Of a DNA stretch of 64,000 nucleotides, positions 58,148-64,000 are shown piece after piece; position 1 is the first letter of the stretch, and the number at the start of each line of letters is the position of its first letter. The stretch is from Streptomyces sp. NRRL F-2664 (GTDB lineage: Bacteria > Actinomycetota > Actinomycetes > Streptomycetales > Streptomycetaceae): positions 62,001 to 126,000 of the forward strand of contig NZ_JOFX01000008.1 of assembly GCF_000719345.1 (NCBI RefSeq), written 5' to 3'. The position numbers were made by a program, and so were the translations under genes. The notes beneath the pieces are model-generated. The model saw only the letters and a list, made by a program, of their open reading frames with translations, did not search any database and was not told the DNA's origin.

Positions 58148-59374
58148 TCAGTGGTGGCCGGCCGCGGCGGCGGTCGCCTCGCGGGCCGCGGGTGCGGCCA
58201 CCCGGTCGGCGGGGGCGGTCCGCCCGGCCGTACGGCGCTCCAGTGCGCCGGACACGAGGGCCAGTGCCAGGGCCGAGGCGGCGAGTGCGGCGCCGACCCA
58301 GTCGGGGGCGGTCCAGCCGAGGCCGGCGGCGATCACGAGCCCGCCGAGCCAGGCGGCGAGCGCGTTGCCCAGGTTGAAGGCGCCGATGTTGACGGCGGAG
58401 GCCAGGGTGGGCGCGCCGGCGGCCTGGTCGAGGACGCGCTTCTGCAGCGGGGGCACGGTGGCGAAGCCGAGGGCGCCGATCAGGACGACGGTGACGGCGG
58501 CGCCGGCCTTGCTGTGGGCGGTAAGGGTGAAGACGGCCAGGGTGGCGGCGAGGGCGCCCAGGGACACGTAGAGCATGGGCATCAGGGCACGGTCGGCGTA
58601 GCGGCCGCCGACGAGGTTGCCGGCGACCATGCCGAGGCCGAAGAGGACGAGGAGCCAGGTCACGGAGGAGTCGGCGAAGCCGGCGACCTCGGTCATCATC
58701 GGCGTGATGTAGGTGATCGCGGCGAAGACCCCGCCGAAGCCGAGGACGGTCATGGCCATCGCGAGGAGCACCTGGACGTTGCGGAAGGCGGCGAGCTCGC
58801 GGCGGACGCGAACCCCGCCGGCGGGCCGGGGCAGGTCGGGCACCAGGCGGGCGATGCCGAGCAGTCCCACGACGCCGAGGGCGGCCACGATCAGGAAGGT
58901 GACGCGCCAGCCCAGGGTCTGGCCGACGAGGGTGCCGAGCGGGACGCCGACGACGTTGGCCACGGTGAGCCCGGTGAACATCATGGCGATCGCGCCGGCC
59001 TTCCTCTCGGGGGCGACGAGCTCGGCGGCGACGACCGCGCCGATGCCGAAGAAGGCGCCGTGGGCGAGCGAGGCGACGACGCGGCCCGTCAGCATGACGC
59101 CGAAGGCCGGGGCGAGGGCGGAGAGCACGTTGCCGGCGATGAAGAGGCCCATCAGGAGCATCAGCATGCGCTTGCGGGGGATGCGGGTGCCGAGCACGGT
59201 CATGAGGGGGGCACCCAGGACGACGCCGAGGGCGTAGCCGGTGAACAGGAAGCCCGCGGTGGGGATCGAGACGCCGTAGTCGGCGGCGACCTCGGGCAGC
59301 AGGCCCATGATCACGAATTCCGTGGTGCCGATTCCGAAGGCCCCGACGGCGAGGGCGAGCAGTGCGAGAGGCAT
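58148..59374 (-). CDS. MFS drug-efflux-type transporter (DHA1 family)
   Basis: This 408-residue protein has 12 helices with the DHA1 motifs: ALLALAVGAFGIGTTEFVIM (helix 1), motif A in GAPLMTVLGTRIPRKRMLML, motif C region SLAHGAFFGIGAVVAAELV and GLTVANVVGVPLGTLVGQTL. The group includes arabinose and chloramphenicol exporters (AraJ/Cmx). It is divergent from a MarR regulator with direct repeats between them, so expression is likely induced by a toxic compound. It starts at ATG 59374 and leads into the GlcG-like gene. Confidence 0.88.
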   Translation of the reverse strand: MPLALLALAVGAFGIGTTEFVIMGLLPEVAADYGVSIPTAGFLFTGYALGVVLGAPLMTVLGTRIPRKRMLMLLMGLFIAGNVLSALAPAFGVMLTGRVVASLAHGAFFGIGAVVAAELVAPERKAGAIAMMFTGLTVANVVGVPLGTLVGQTLGWRVTFLIVAALGVVGLLGIARLVPDLPRPAGGVRVRRELAAFRNVQVLLAMAMTVLGFGGVFAAITYITPMMTEVAGFADSSVTWLLVLFGLGMVAGNLVGGRYADRALMPMLYVSLGALAATLAVFTLTAHSKAGAAVTVVLIGALGFATVPPLQKRVLDQAAGAPTLASAVNIGAFNLGNALAAWLGGLVIAAGLGWTAPDWVGAALAASALALALVSGALERRTAGRTAPADRVAAPAAREATAAAAGHH

Positions 59375-59474
59375 GGGGAGGTGCCCTCCAGGGAGGTGGT
59401 GGTGCGTGCGGTGTGGTGCGGTCTGCGCCCATCGACTGATCGATGCCTGCGCCGCCAACACGCGTCCACATTAA

Positions 59475-59508
59475 TTGCAGGCGCGGGATATTTGCAAGCG
59501 CGGGATAT
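59475..59508. promoter_or_regulatory. Adjacent 17-bp direct repeats, probable MarR operator
   Basis: TTGCAGGCGCGGGATAT (59475-59491) is followed immediately by TTGCAAGCGCGGGATAT (59492-59508), with one difference. A weaker third copy may start near 59508. They lie between the divergent MFS and MarR genes and would place regulators on one face at 17-bp steps. Confidence 0.65.
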
Positions 59509-59563
59509 TGCGGTGTTGGCATATCCTGGGGGTACACGCCCGCACCGATGACGGAGGAGAGCC

Positions 59564-60019
59564 ATGACGGCCACGGACGGCGCGCTCACCGCCCTTTCCC
59601 AGGGCTGGTGCGCCCTCTCGCTGCTGCACGGCCGCATCGAGGCGCACATCGAGCGGGCCCTGCAGGCAGGCCACGGCCTCAGCGTCCGCGAGTACTCGTT
59701 GCTCGACGTCCTGAGCCGACAGCACGACGGGCCGGGCGGACACCTGCGGATGCACCAGGTCGCCGACTCGGTGGTGCTCAGCCAGAGCGCGACGACACGG
59801 TTGGTGAGCAGGCTGGAGGACCGCGGTCTGCTGAACCGGTACCTCTGCGACACGGACCGCCGGGGCATCTACACCGACGTGAGCGAGTCGGGCCTCGCCC
59901 TGCTGGCCGCGGCCCGCCCCACGAACGACACCGCCCTGCGCGAAGCGCTCGACGAGGCAGCGCGCAATCCGGAACTGGCCCCGCTGGTCGCGGCCGTGGA
60001 GAACCTCCGCAGGCCCTGA
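59564..60019 (+). CDS. MarR-family transcription regulator
   Basis: This 151-residue regulator has GLSVREYSLLDVLSRQHDGP, the winged helix MHQVADSVVLSQSATTRLVS and the wing GLLNRYLCDTDRRGIYTDVS with the conserved D-x-R-G. MarR proteins repress efflux genes and release DNA on binding phenolic or drug ligands. It is divergent from the MFS-GlcG operon. Start ATG 59564, with GGAGGAG upstream. The two direct repeats upstream are its likely binding sites. Confidence 0.88.
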   Translation: MTATDGALTALSQGWCALSLLHGRIEAHIERALQAGHGLSVREYSLLDVLSRQHDGPGGHLRMHQVADSVVLSQSATTRLVSRLEDRGLLNRYLCDTDRRGIYTDVSESGLALLAAARPTNDTALREALDEAARNPELAPLVAAVENLRRP

Positions 60020-60084
60020 CGTGCGCAGCCGCTGACGCCGCCGAGCCGTACGGACCGGGCCGGGGCCCGTCCGTACGGCTTCCG

Positions 60085-60618
60085 TCACGACCCGGACGGC
60101 GGCGGGGACGAGGTGGCCACCGCACCCGGGGTGACGGACGAGCCGCGCGAGGGCGTGAGCGGCGCCGAACGCTGCGGCGAGGCCTGCGCCGACGGGCTCC
60201 CCGACCGTAGGGGGAGGGGGAACCCGGACGGGCCCGACGACCGGTCGACGCTCGGCGCCGGGCCCGGCCGGCTCGCCGACTGCGTCGGCGTCGGAGTCGG
60301 CGTGCTGCCGGTGTCCGGACCCGGGGAGGTGACCTGCGGCGGCGTAGTGGCGGGCAGCCGGGGGCCGGGCGGCGCGTCCGGACCCAGCACCAGGTACCCG
60401 AGCCCGGCGGCCGCGGCCGCCACCAGACCCGCGACCGGCAGCGCGAACCGGCGCACCCCCTCCCGCGACCGCCGCCCGGCCCGCGTTCCCGGCGGGCGCG
60501 CCGGGCGCAGCCGGCGGAAGTCGACGCTGTCCGCCCGTGCGTCGAGCGCCTGGCGCAGCCTGCGCTCCACGGGGCGCTCCCCCGGGTGTGCGCCGAGGCG
60601 CTCGCCGTCGGGCGTCAT
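60085..60618 (-). CDS. Small membrane protein coupled to a SigE-type sigma factor
   Basis: This 177-residue protein starts at ATG 60618, overlapping the sigma-factor stop by ATGA. A basic cytoplasmic head of about 60 residues is followed by one membrane helix (ALPVAGLVAAAAAGLGYLVL) and a long Pro/Ser/Thr-rich extracytoplasmic tail. The position and topology (cytoplasmic head, one helix, outer tail) fit an anti-sigma factor, but the head (LRQALDARADSVDFRRLRPA) has no zinc-binding HxxxCxxC motif. Its partnership with the sigma factor is inferred from coupling. Confidence 0.65.
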   Translation of the reverse strand: MTPDGERLGAHPGERPVERRLRQALDARADSVDFRRLRPARPPGTRAGRRSREGVRRFALPVAGLVAAAAAGLGYLVLGPDAPPGPRLPATTPPQVTSPGPDTGSTPTPTPTQSASRPGPAPSVDRSSGPSGFPLPLRSGSPSAQASPQRSAPLTPSRGSSVTPGAVATSSPPPSGS

Positions 60619-61304
60619 ATCCGTCCCTCCAGATTCCGTTCCAGCGCGTCCAGGCCTCGGCTCGCGTTGGACTTCACCGCCCCGCGGCTGATCCCCAGGG
60701 TGGCCGCGATCTCCGCCTCGCTGAGGTCCGCCCAGTACCGCAGGACGAGGACCTGCCGGCGGCGGGGGGTGAGCCGGGCGAGCGCGGCGAGCACCTCGCG
60801 GTGCGCCTCGTCGAGGACCACATGGTCCTCGGCGGACGGTTCGGCGGCCGCGGGCGGCGGGGTCCAGGCCCGCACGGTGCGCCGACGGCGCAGGACCGAC
60901 CGGGCGGTGTTCACGACCGCGGTGCGCAGGTAGCCGAGGGCGTTGTCGACATCGGCGATCCGCTCCCCGTGGCGCCGGTACAGGGCCGTGAAGGCGTCCT
61001 GGACCACGTCCTCGGCGGTGGCCAGGTCGTCGACCAGCAGAACCGCCAGCCGGACCATGCCCAGTCGGTGCGCGTGGTAGAGCTCCGTGACGGAGGGCGG
61101 CTTCTCGTCGTCCGCGCCCGGGTGGGCATGGGACTGCGCCGGCGTGTACCGGGAGCCGTACGGGGACCCGTACGCCGGGCCGGACGGGCGCGGCGAGACC
61201 CGTGGGGCCGCGGAGCGTTCGCGGCGCAGCAATGACCACGGGCCCCGCCACGCCCGGCCGAAGCCGGGCACGAGGGGGCCGACGGGTGGTGCGATGTGGA
61301 GCAC
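60615..61304 (-). CDS. SigE-family ECF RNA polymerase sigma factor
   Basis: This 229-residue sigma factor starts at GTG 61304, nine bases after the previous gene's stop, with GAGGAA overlapping that stop. After a 60-residue basic tail it has region 2 (LYHAHRLGMVRLAVLLVDDL, then EDVVQDAFTALYRR) and region 4 (LARLTPRRRQVLVLRYWADL, then SEAEIAATLGISRGAVKSNA). It is the SigE-like actinobacterial ECF class (ECF41/SigE70 type) that often lacks a classic anti-sigma. It would direct an envelope or stress regulon. Confidence 0.88.
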   Translation of the reverse strand: MLHIAPPVGPLVPGFGRAWRGPWSLLRRERSAAPRVSPRPSGPAYGSPYGSRYTPAQSHAHPGADDEKPPSVTELYHAHRLGMVRLAVLLVDDLATAEDVVQDAFTALYRRHGERIADVDNALGYLRTAVVNTARSVLRRRRTVRAWTPPPAAAEPSAEDHVVLDEAHREVLAALARLTPRRRQVLVLRYWADLSEAEIAATLGISRGAVKSNASRGLDALERNLEGRI

Positions 61305-61312
61305 GGGGTTCC

Positions 61313-61771
61313 TCAGTTGTTCGTGCGGCGCCGCACGGCGTAGAGCGCTGCGGCGCCGGCGAGGACCAGCCCGGTCGCCCCCGCCCCCATCGCGAGGGTC
61401 GTCGCCGAGGAGCCAGTGTGCGCGAGCTCGGCGCCTGCGTCGGCCCCGACCGGCGCCGCGGCCGGGGTGGAGGGGGATGCGCTGGGCCCGGTGCTCGCGC
61501 CTGCGGCGCTCGGCGAGGCGATCGGCGCGGCGCTCGCGGACGCGCCGCCCGCGCCCCTGCCGCCGCCGGAGGGGGTGCTGACCGACGGGGCAGGAGCGGG
61601 TCCCCCCTGGCTGGGCGAGGCGCTCGCCGGGACGCTGACCGACGGGGAGGGTGCGGCCGAGGCGCCGCCGGCGGCGTGGGCGGGACCGGCCAGGGCGAGG
61701 GCCGTGCCCGCGGCGGCTGCGGCGACGGCCGTGCGGCGGACGGCCAGGGGGACACACTTCAGGTTGTTCAC
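61313..61771 (-). CDS. LAXTG sortase-anchored surface protein
   Basis: This 152-residue protein starts at GTG 61771. It has a signal peptide (LAVRRTAVAAAAAGTALALA, cleavage near AHA), a Ser/Pro/Ala-rich low-complexity wall-spanning part, and a C-terminal sorting signal: ELAHTGSSATTL (LAXTG), helix GAGATGLVLAGAAALYAV and RRRTNN. LAXTG is the site used by Streptomyces class E sortases. It is the first gene of an operon with the sigma factor and a membrane protein; no sortase gene is in the window. Confidence 0.8.
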   Translation of the reverse strand: MNNLKCVPLAVRRTAVAAAAAGTALALAGPAHAAGGASAAPSPSVSVPASASPSQGGPAPAPSVSTPSGGGRGAGGASASAAPIASPSAAGASTGPSASPSTPAAAPVGADAGAELAHTGSSATTLAMGAGATGLVLAGAAALYAVRRRTNN

Positions 61772-61947
61772 GGTGGTTCTCCACGGTCGGTTCGGGGACG
61801 CGGGACTGCGCCCCTTCACCCCCGCACGACGCGCGACCCGCCGGGAGGTTGCCGCCGCTCGCGAGAAATCTTCGGCCGGGCGTCAACGGGCGACGAGGCC
61901 CTCGCCCCCGGCGCACACCGCACCCGCCCCACCCGCCGTGCCCCCGG

Positions 61948-62577
61948 TCAGGACCTGCGGCGGGCGTAGCAGAACAGGTGTTCCTCCGGGCCCGCGCCCT
62001 CGTCGGCGGGGTGGAACGTCGCGGTGTGGTGGTGCAGCACATCGAGGCCCCGGTCGGCGAGCCTGGCCAGGTGGTCCTCCGTGGAGAGGCTGCTGACGGT
62101 GACCTCGTGGCCCATCCACTCGATGTCCAGGCCCCGGATGTCCCCGGGCACCGTGGCCATCACGAAGTAGCCGCCGGGCGCGGTCCAGGCGGCCATCCGG
62201 TCCAGCGCCGCCGCGACCTCCGGCTGGTCCATGACCAGCAGCGGGAAGAAGGAGCACACCGCGTCGAAGCCGCCGGGCGGCGGGGTGTAGGTGCGTACGT
62301 CGGCCTGCTCGAAGCGGGCCTGCGGGACCCTGGCGCGGGCCAGGGCGACCATGGCCGCCGACACGTCGATGCCGATCACGTCGCATCCGGCCCGGACCAG
62401 TGCCTCGGCGGTGGGCCGACCGGTACCGCTGCCCACATCCAGTACGCGGGCTCCCGCGGACAGCCGGGCGGTGAGCCAGTCGAGGGCCTCGATCTGGCCG
62501 GGCACCTGCCCGAAGACCTCCTCGTAGCGCTCCCCCAGCGCGTCGAACACCTCTGCCGCTGACGTGCGTCGACCCAT
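61948..62577 (-). CDS. SAM-dependent methyltransferase
   Basis: This 209-residue class I methyltransferase has motif I in ARVLDVGSGTGRPTAEALVR, Asp of motif II in DVIGIDVSAAMVALARARVP, and motif III in GGFDAVCSFFPLLVMDQPEV, ending GGYFVMATVPGD. It is of the Methyltransf_25/UbiE-like type without a recognisable substrate domain. The start is ATG 62577. It is alone, 51 bp from the YbjQ-like gene that reads the same way upstream, so they may be co-transcribed. Confidence 0.82.
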   Translation of the reverse strand: MGRRTSAAEVFDALGERYEEVFGQVPGQIEALDWLTARLSAGARVLDVGSGTGRPTAEALVRAGCDVIGIDVSAAMVALARARVPQARFEQADVRTYTPPPGGFDAVCSFFPLLVMDQPEVAAALDRMAAWTAPGGYFVMATVPGDIRGLDIEWMGHEVTVSSLSTEDHLARLADRGLDVLHHHTATFHPADEGAGPEEHLFCYARRRS

Positions 62578-62627
62578 CGGCCCGCCGCCCCTTCGTCCGT
62601 CGGAGGGGAACCACCGTACATGGGCGG

Positions 62628-63002
62628 TCAGGTGGAGGCGGGCACCAGGACGACAGCCGTTCCGTAGGCGCACACCTCGGTCCCGACGTCGGCCGCGTCG
62701 GTGACGTCGAAGCGCATCATCAGCACGGCGTTCGCACCGCGCGCCTTGGCCTGCTCGACGAGCCGGTCCATCGCCTGACTGCGGGTCTGGACGAGGGTCT
62801 TGGTGAGGCCCTTCAACTCACCGCCGATCATCGACTTGAGGCCGGCGCCGATCTGGCTGCCCAGGTGACGGGAGCGCACCGTGAGGCCGAAGACCTCGCC
62901 GATGACCCGCTCGACCCGGTAGCCGGGGACGTCGTTGGTCGTCACGACGAGGACGCCGGTCTCGTGCGCGCCGGCCCCGCCGCCGTAGTCATCGATACCC
63001 AT
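62628..63002 (-). CDS. YbjQ-family small protein
   Basis: This 124-residue protein starts at ATG 63002 and has VLVVTTNDVPGYRVERVIGE, VFGLTVRSRHLGSQIGAGLK and GANAVLMMRFDVTDAADVGT. These match the YbjQ/UPF0145 family of small pentameric beta-proteins that are listed as putative heavy-metal-binding but whose role is not established. It is cytoplasmic. The 400 bp before its start, up to the SH3 gene, contains both divergent promoters. Confidence 0.82.
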   Translation of the reverse strand: MGIDDYGGGAGAHETGVLVVTTNDVPGYRVERVIGEVFGLTVRSRHLGSQIGAGLKSMIGGELKGLTKTLVQTRSQAMDRLVEQAKARGANAVLMMRFDVTDAADVGTEVCAYGTAVVLVPAST

Positions 63003-63093
63003 GCGCCCTACTGTGGCGCCGCCCGCCGGCGCCCGCATCCGGGAAGTACCGGCGATGAGGGCATTCGGGCGGCGGGTGCCGTGCGGAGAGGGG

Positions 63094-63117
63094 GGCACGG
63101 GCCCGGTGGCCCGTGCC
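63094..63117. other. Perfect hairpin in the 402-bp divergent region
   Basis: GGCACGGGCC and GGCCCGTGCC form a 10-bp perfect stem with a 4-nt loop. It lies 92 bp before the YbjQ gene, between two divergent genes, where a terminator is not expected. It may be a regulator dyad or a leader structure. Nothing else was found in that region. Confidence 0.45.
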
Positions 63118-63404
63118 GGTTCCCAGCACCATGCCGGACTCGCGTCGCGTCCGTACAGTGCTGCTCTGCCGGCCGACCGGCCGGCGGTGGCCCTGTCCCC
63201 CCGGGGCCCGCCACGCGGCCGTGCCCGTACGGGGGCGGGCACGCCGCCTCCCCCGGTGGACAGATTGGTCATATCGGGCTAAAGGCCGGTGAGCCACCGG
63301 GGCTGCGGTCGCCGCCCTGGTCATAGTCGTCCGTGGCAACCGTCCGTTGCCATCCCGTGCCGCGTGCCGCGGCCGGTCGGACGTCTTCACAGAGGAGTCG
63401 GCTC

Positions 63405-63974
63405 ATGCTGAAGCCCACCAGAACCATCCTCGCTCTCGCCACCGGAAGCCTGGTTCTCGGTCTGCTCGGGGTGGGCGCCGCCGTCGCGGACGAGGGTCCG
63501 CGGGAGATCATCGTCGGCGAGGGGCCCGCGTCCGCGCAGCCCGGCGGGTACCCGTACGACCGGTACGCCTTCGGCAAGGTCGTCTCCCGGGGCCCGCTGA
63601 AGGTCCGCAGCAAGCCGACCACCACGTCGCGCGCCGTCGGCCAGGTGCAGCCGAACAGCCGGGTCGAGATCGAGTGCAAGAAGTACGGCGAGAACGTCTC
63701 GGGCAACCGCGTCTGGTACCGCCTGCACGACGACCGCGAGAACGGGGACAACGGCTCCGACCGTGAGGACATGGACCGCGAGGACATGGACCGCGAGGAC
63801 ATGGACCGCGAGGACATGGACCGCGAAGACATGGACCGCGAAGACATGGACCGCGAAGACATGGACCGCGAGGACACGGGCCGCGAGGACCGTCGCGCGA
63901 AGGCCTACGAGCAGGAGCGCTGGGTCTCCGCCCGCTACGTCAGGAACCTCTCCGAGGTGAAGTACTGCCGCTGA
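63405..63974 (+). CDS. Secreted SH3-domain protein with pentapeptide expansion
   Basis: This 189-residue exported protein has a signal peptide (ILALATGSLVLGLLGVGAAV, cleavage near VADE) and an SH3b-type domain: YAFGKVVSRGPLKVRSKPTT, TSRAVGQVQPNSRVEIECKK and NRVWYRLHDDRENG. The last strand (YEQERWVSARYVRN) is separated from the rest by nine tandem copies of a charged pentapeptide (DREDM). The insertion lies in a loop. Small SH3b proteins of Streptomyces are exported and of unknown role. The start is ATG 63405 with AGAGGAG upstream. Confidence 0.8.
   Translation: MLKPTRTILALATGSLVLGLLGVGAAVADEGPREIIVGEGPASAQPGGYPYDRYAFGKVVSRGPLKVRSKPTTTSRAVGQVQPNSRVEIECKKYGENVSGNRVWYRLHDDRENGDNGSDREDMDREDMDREDMDREDMDREDMDREDMDREDMDREDTGREDRRAKAYEQERWVSARYVRNLSEVKYCR
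63759..63893 (+). repeat. 15-bp in-frame tandem repeat coding DREDM
   Basis: Nine head-to-tail units of 15 bp near GACCGCGAGGACATG start at 63759; seven end in ATG, and the last two have changed (DREDT, GREDR). Units differ only at third positions (GAG/GAA, CGT/CGC). As each is a multiple of three, copy-number change keeps the frame. Confidence 0.9.
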
Positions 63975-64000
63975 CCCACCGGGTCAGTCCACCGGGCGTA

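Noticed and set aside
63759..63893. Tandem repeats considered as a CRISPR array
   Set aside because: Units are contiguous without spacers and lie in frame within a gene.

Overview
The window is high-GC actinobacterial DNA that fits a Streptomyces chromosome. A chaplin, a melC1/melC2 tyrosinase pair, a mycothiol-linked dehydrogenase, a SigE-type ECF sigma factor, a LAXTG surface protein and many twin-arginine or lipoprotein exports all point that way. No rRNA, tRNA or CRISPR array was seen.

Positions 1-10140 are one end of an integrated element, a prophage or phage-like integrative element. A tyrosine integrase (8770-10044) sits at its right edge. Two divergent helix-turn-helix regulators (7432-7719 and 7945-8403) flank a switch region. 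A leftward early operon then runs off the window through an excisionase-like protein, about ten small phage-type genes joined by 4-bp ATGA/GTGA overlaps, a RecT annealing protein, and a helix-turn-helix replication-type protein with iteron-like repeats inside its gene. The element interrupts a Tat-exported alpha/beta hydrolase gene. A 7-7-7 inverted repeat at 10120-10140 marks the likely crossover site.

Positions 10.1-24.3 kb hold the broken hydrolase, an FhuF-like Fe-S protein, acetyltransferases, two esterases, a chaplin, the melanin genes, a pentapeptide-like membrane protein, an IS5-type remnant, and an operon of a quinone oxidoreductase with two acyl-CoA dehydrogenases. Positions 24.5-40 kb hold secreted proteins, a PIG-L deacetylase back to back with a metallo-beta-lactamase-fold enzyme, a prolyl-aminopeptidase-like hydrolase, an AraC regulator with a secreted intradiol dioxygenase carrying a carbohydrate-binding tail, mycothiol-dependent formaldehyde dehydrogenase, an erythromycin-esterase-family protein, and a WYL regulator facing a truncated epoxide hydrolase.

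Positions 40-64 kb hold a drug-type MFS exporter, a DUF6506 protein, a LysM lytic transglycosylase behind a candidate c-di-AMP (ydaO) riboswitch, a squalene/phytoene-synthase-family protein, a membrane Ser/Thr kinase, a PAP2-DMT operon divergent from a TetR gene with three evenly spaced operators, a TerD pair, an orphan amino-acid binding lipoprotein, a secreted endonuclease, a GH20 hexosaminidase, an MFS/HbpS-like pair divergent from MarR, a surface protein-sigma factor-membrane protein operon, and a secreted SH3 protein with an expanded pentapeptide repeat.

A recurring theme is gene decay by deletion. At least six loci are remnants or fusions: a TolB-like propeller, the IS5 transposase, a convergent SDR and enoyl-CoA hydratase, the epoxide hydrolase, an RraA-PNGase A fusion, and the hydrolase split by the element. 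No single unmistakably new system was found. The best leads are the att site inside a gene, the internal iterons, the leader RNA, the operator arrays and the deletion scars.
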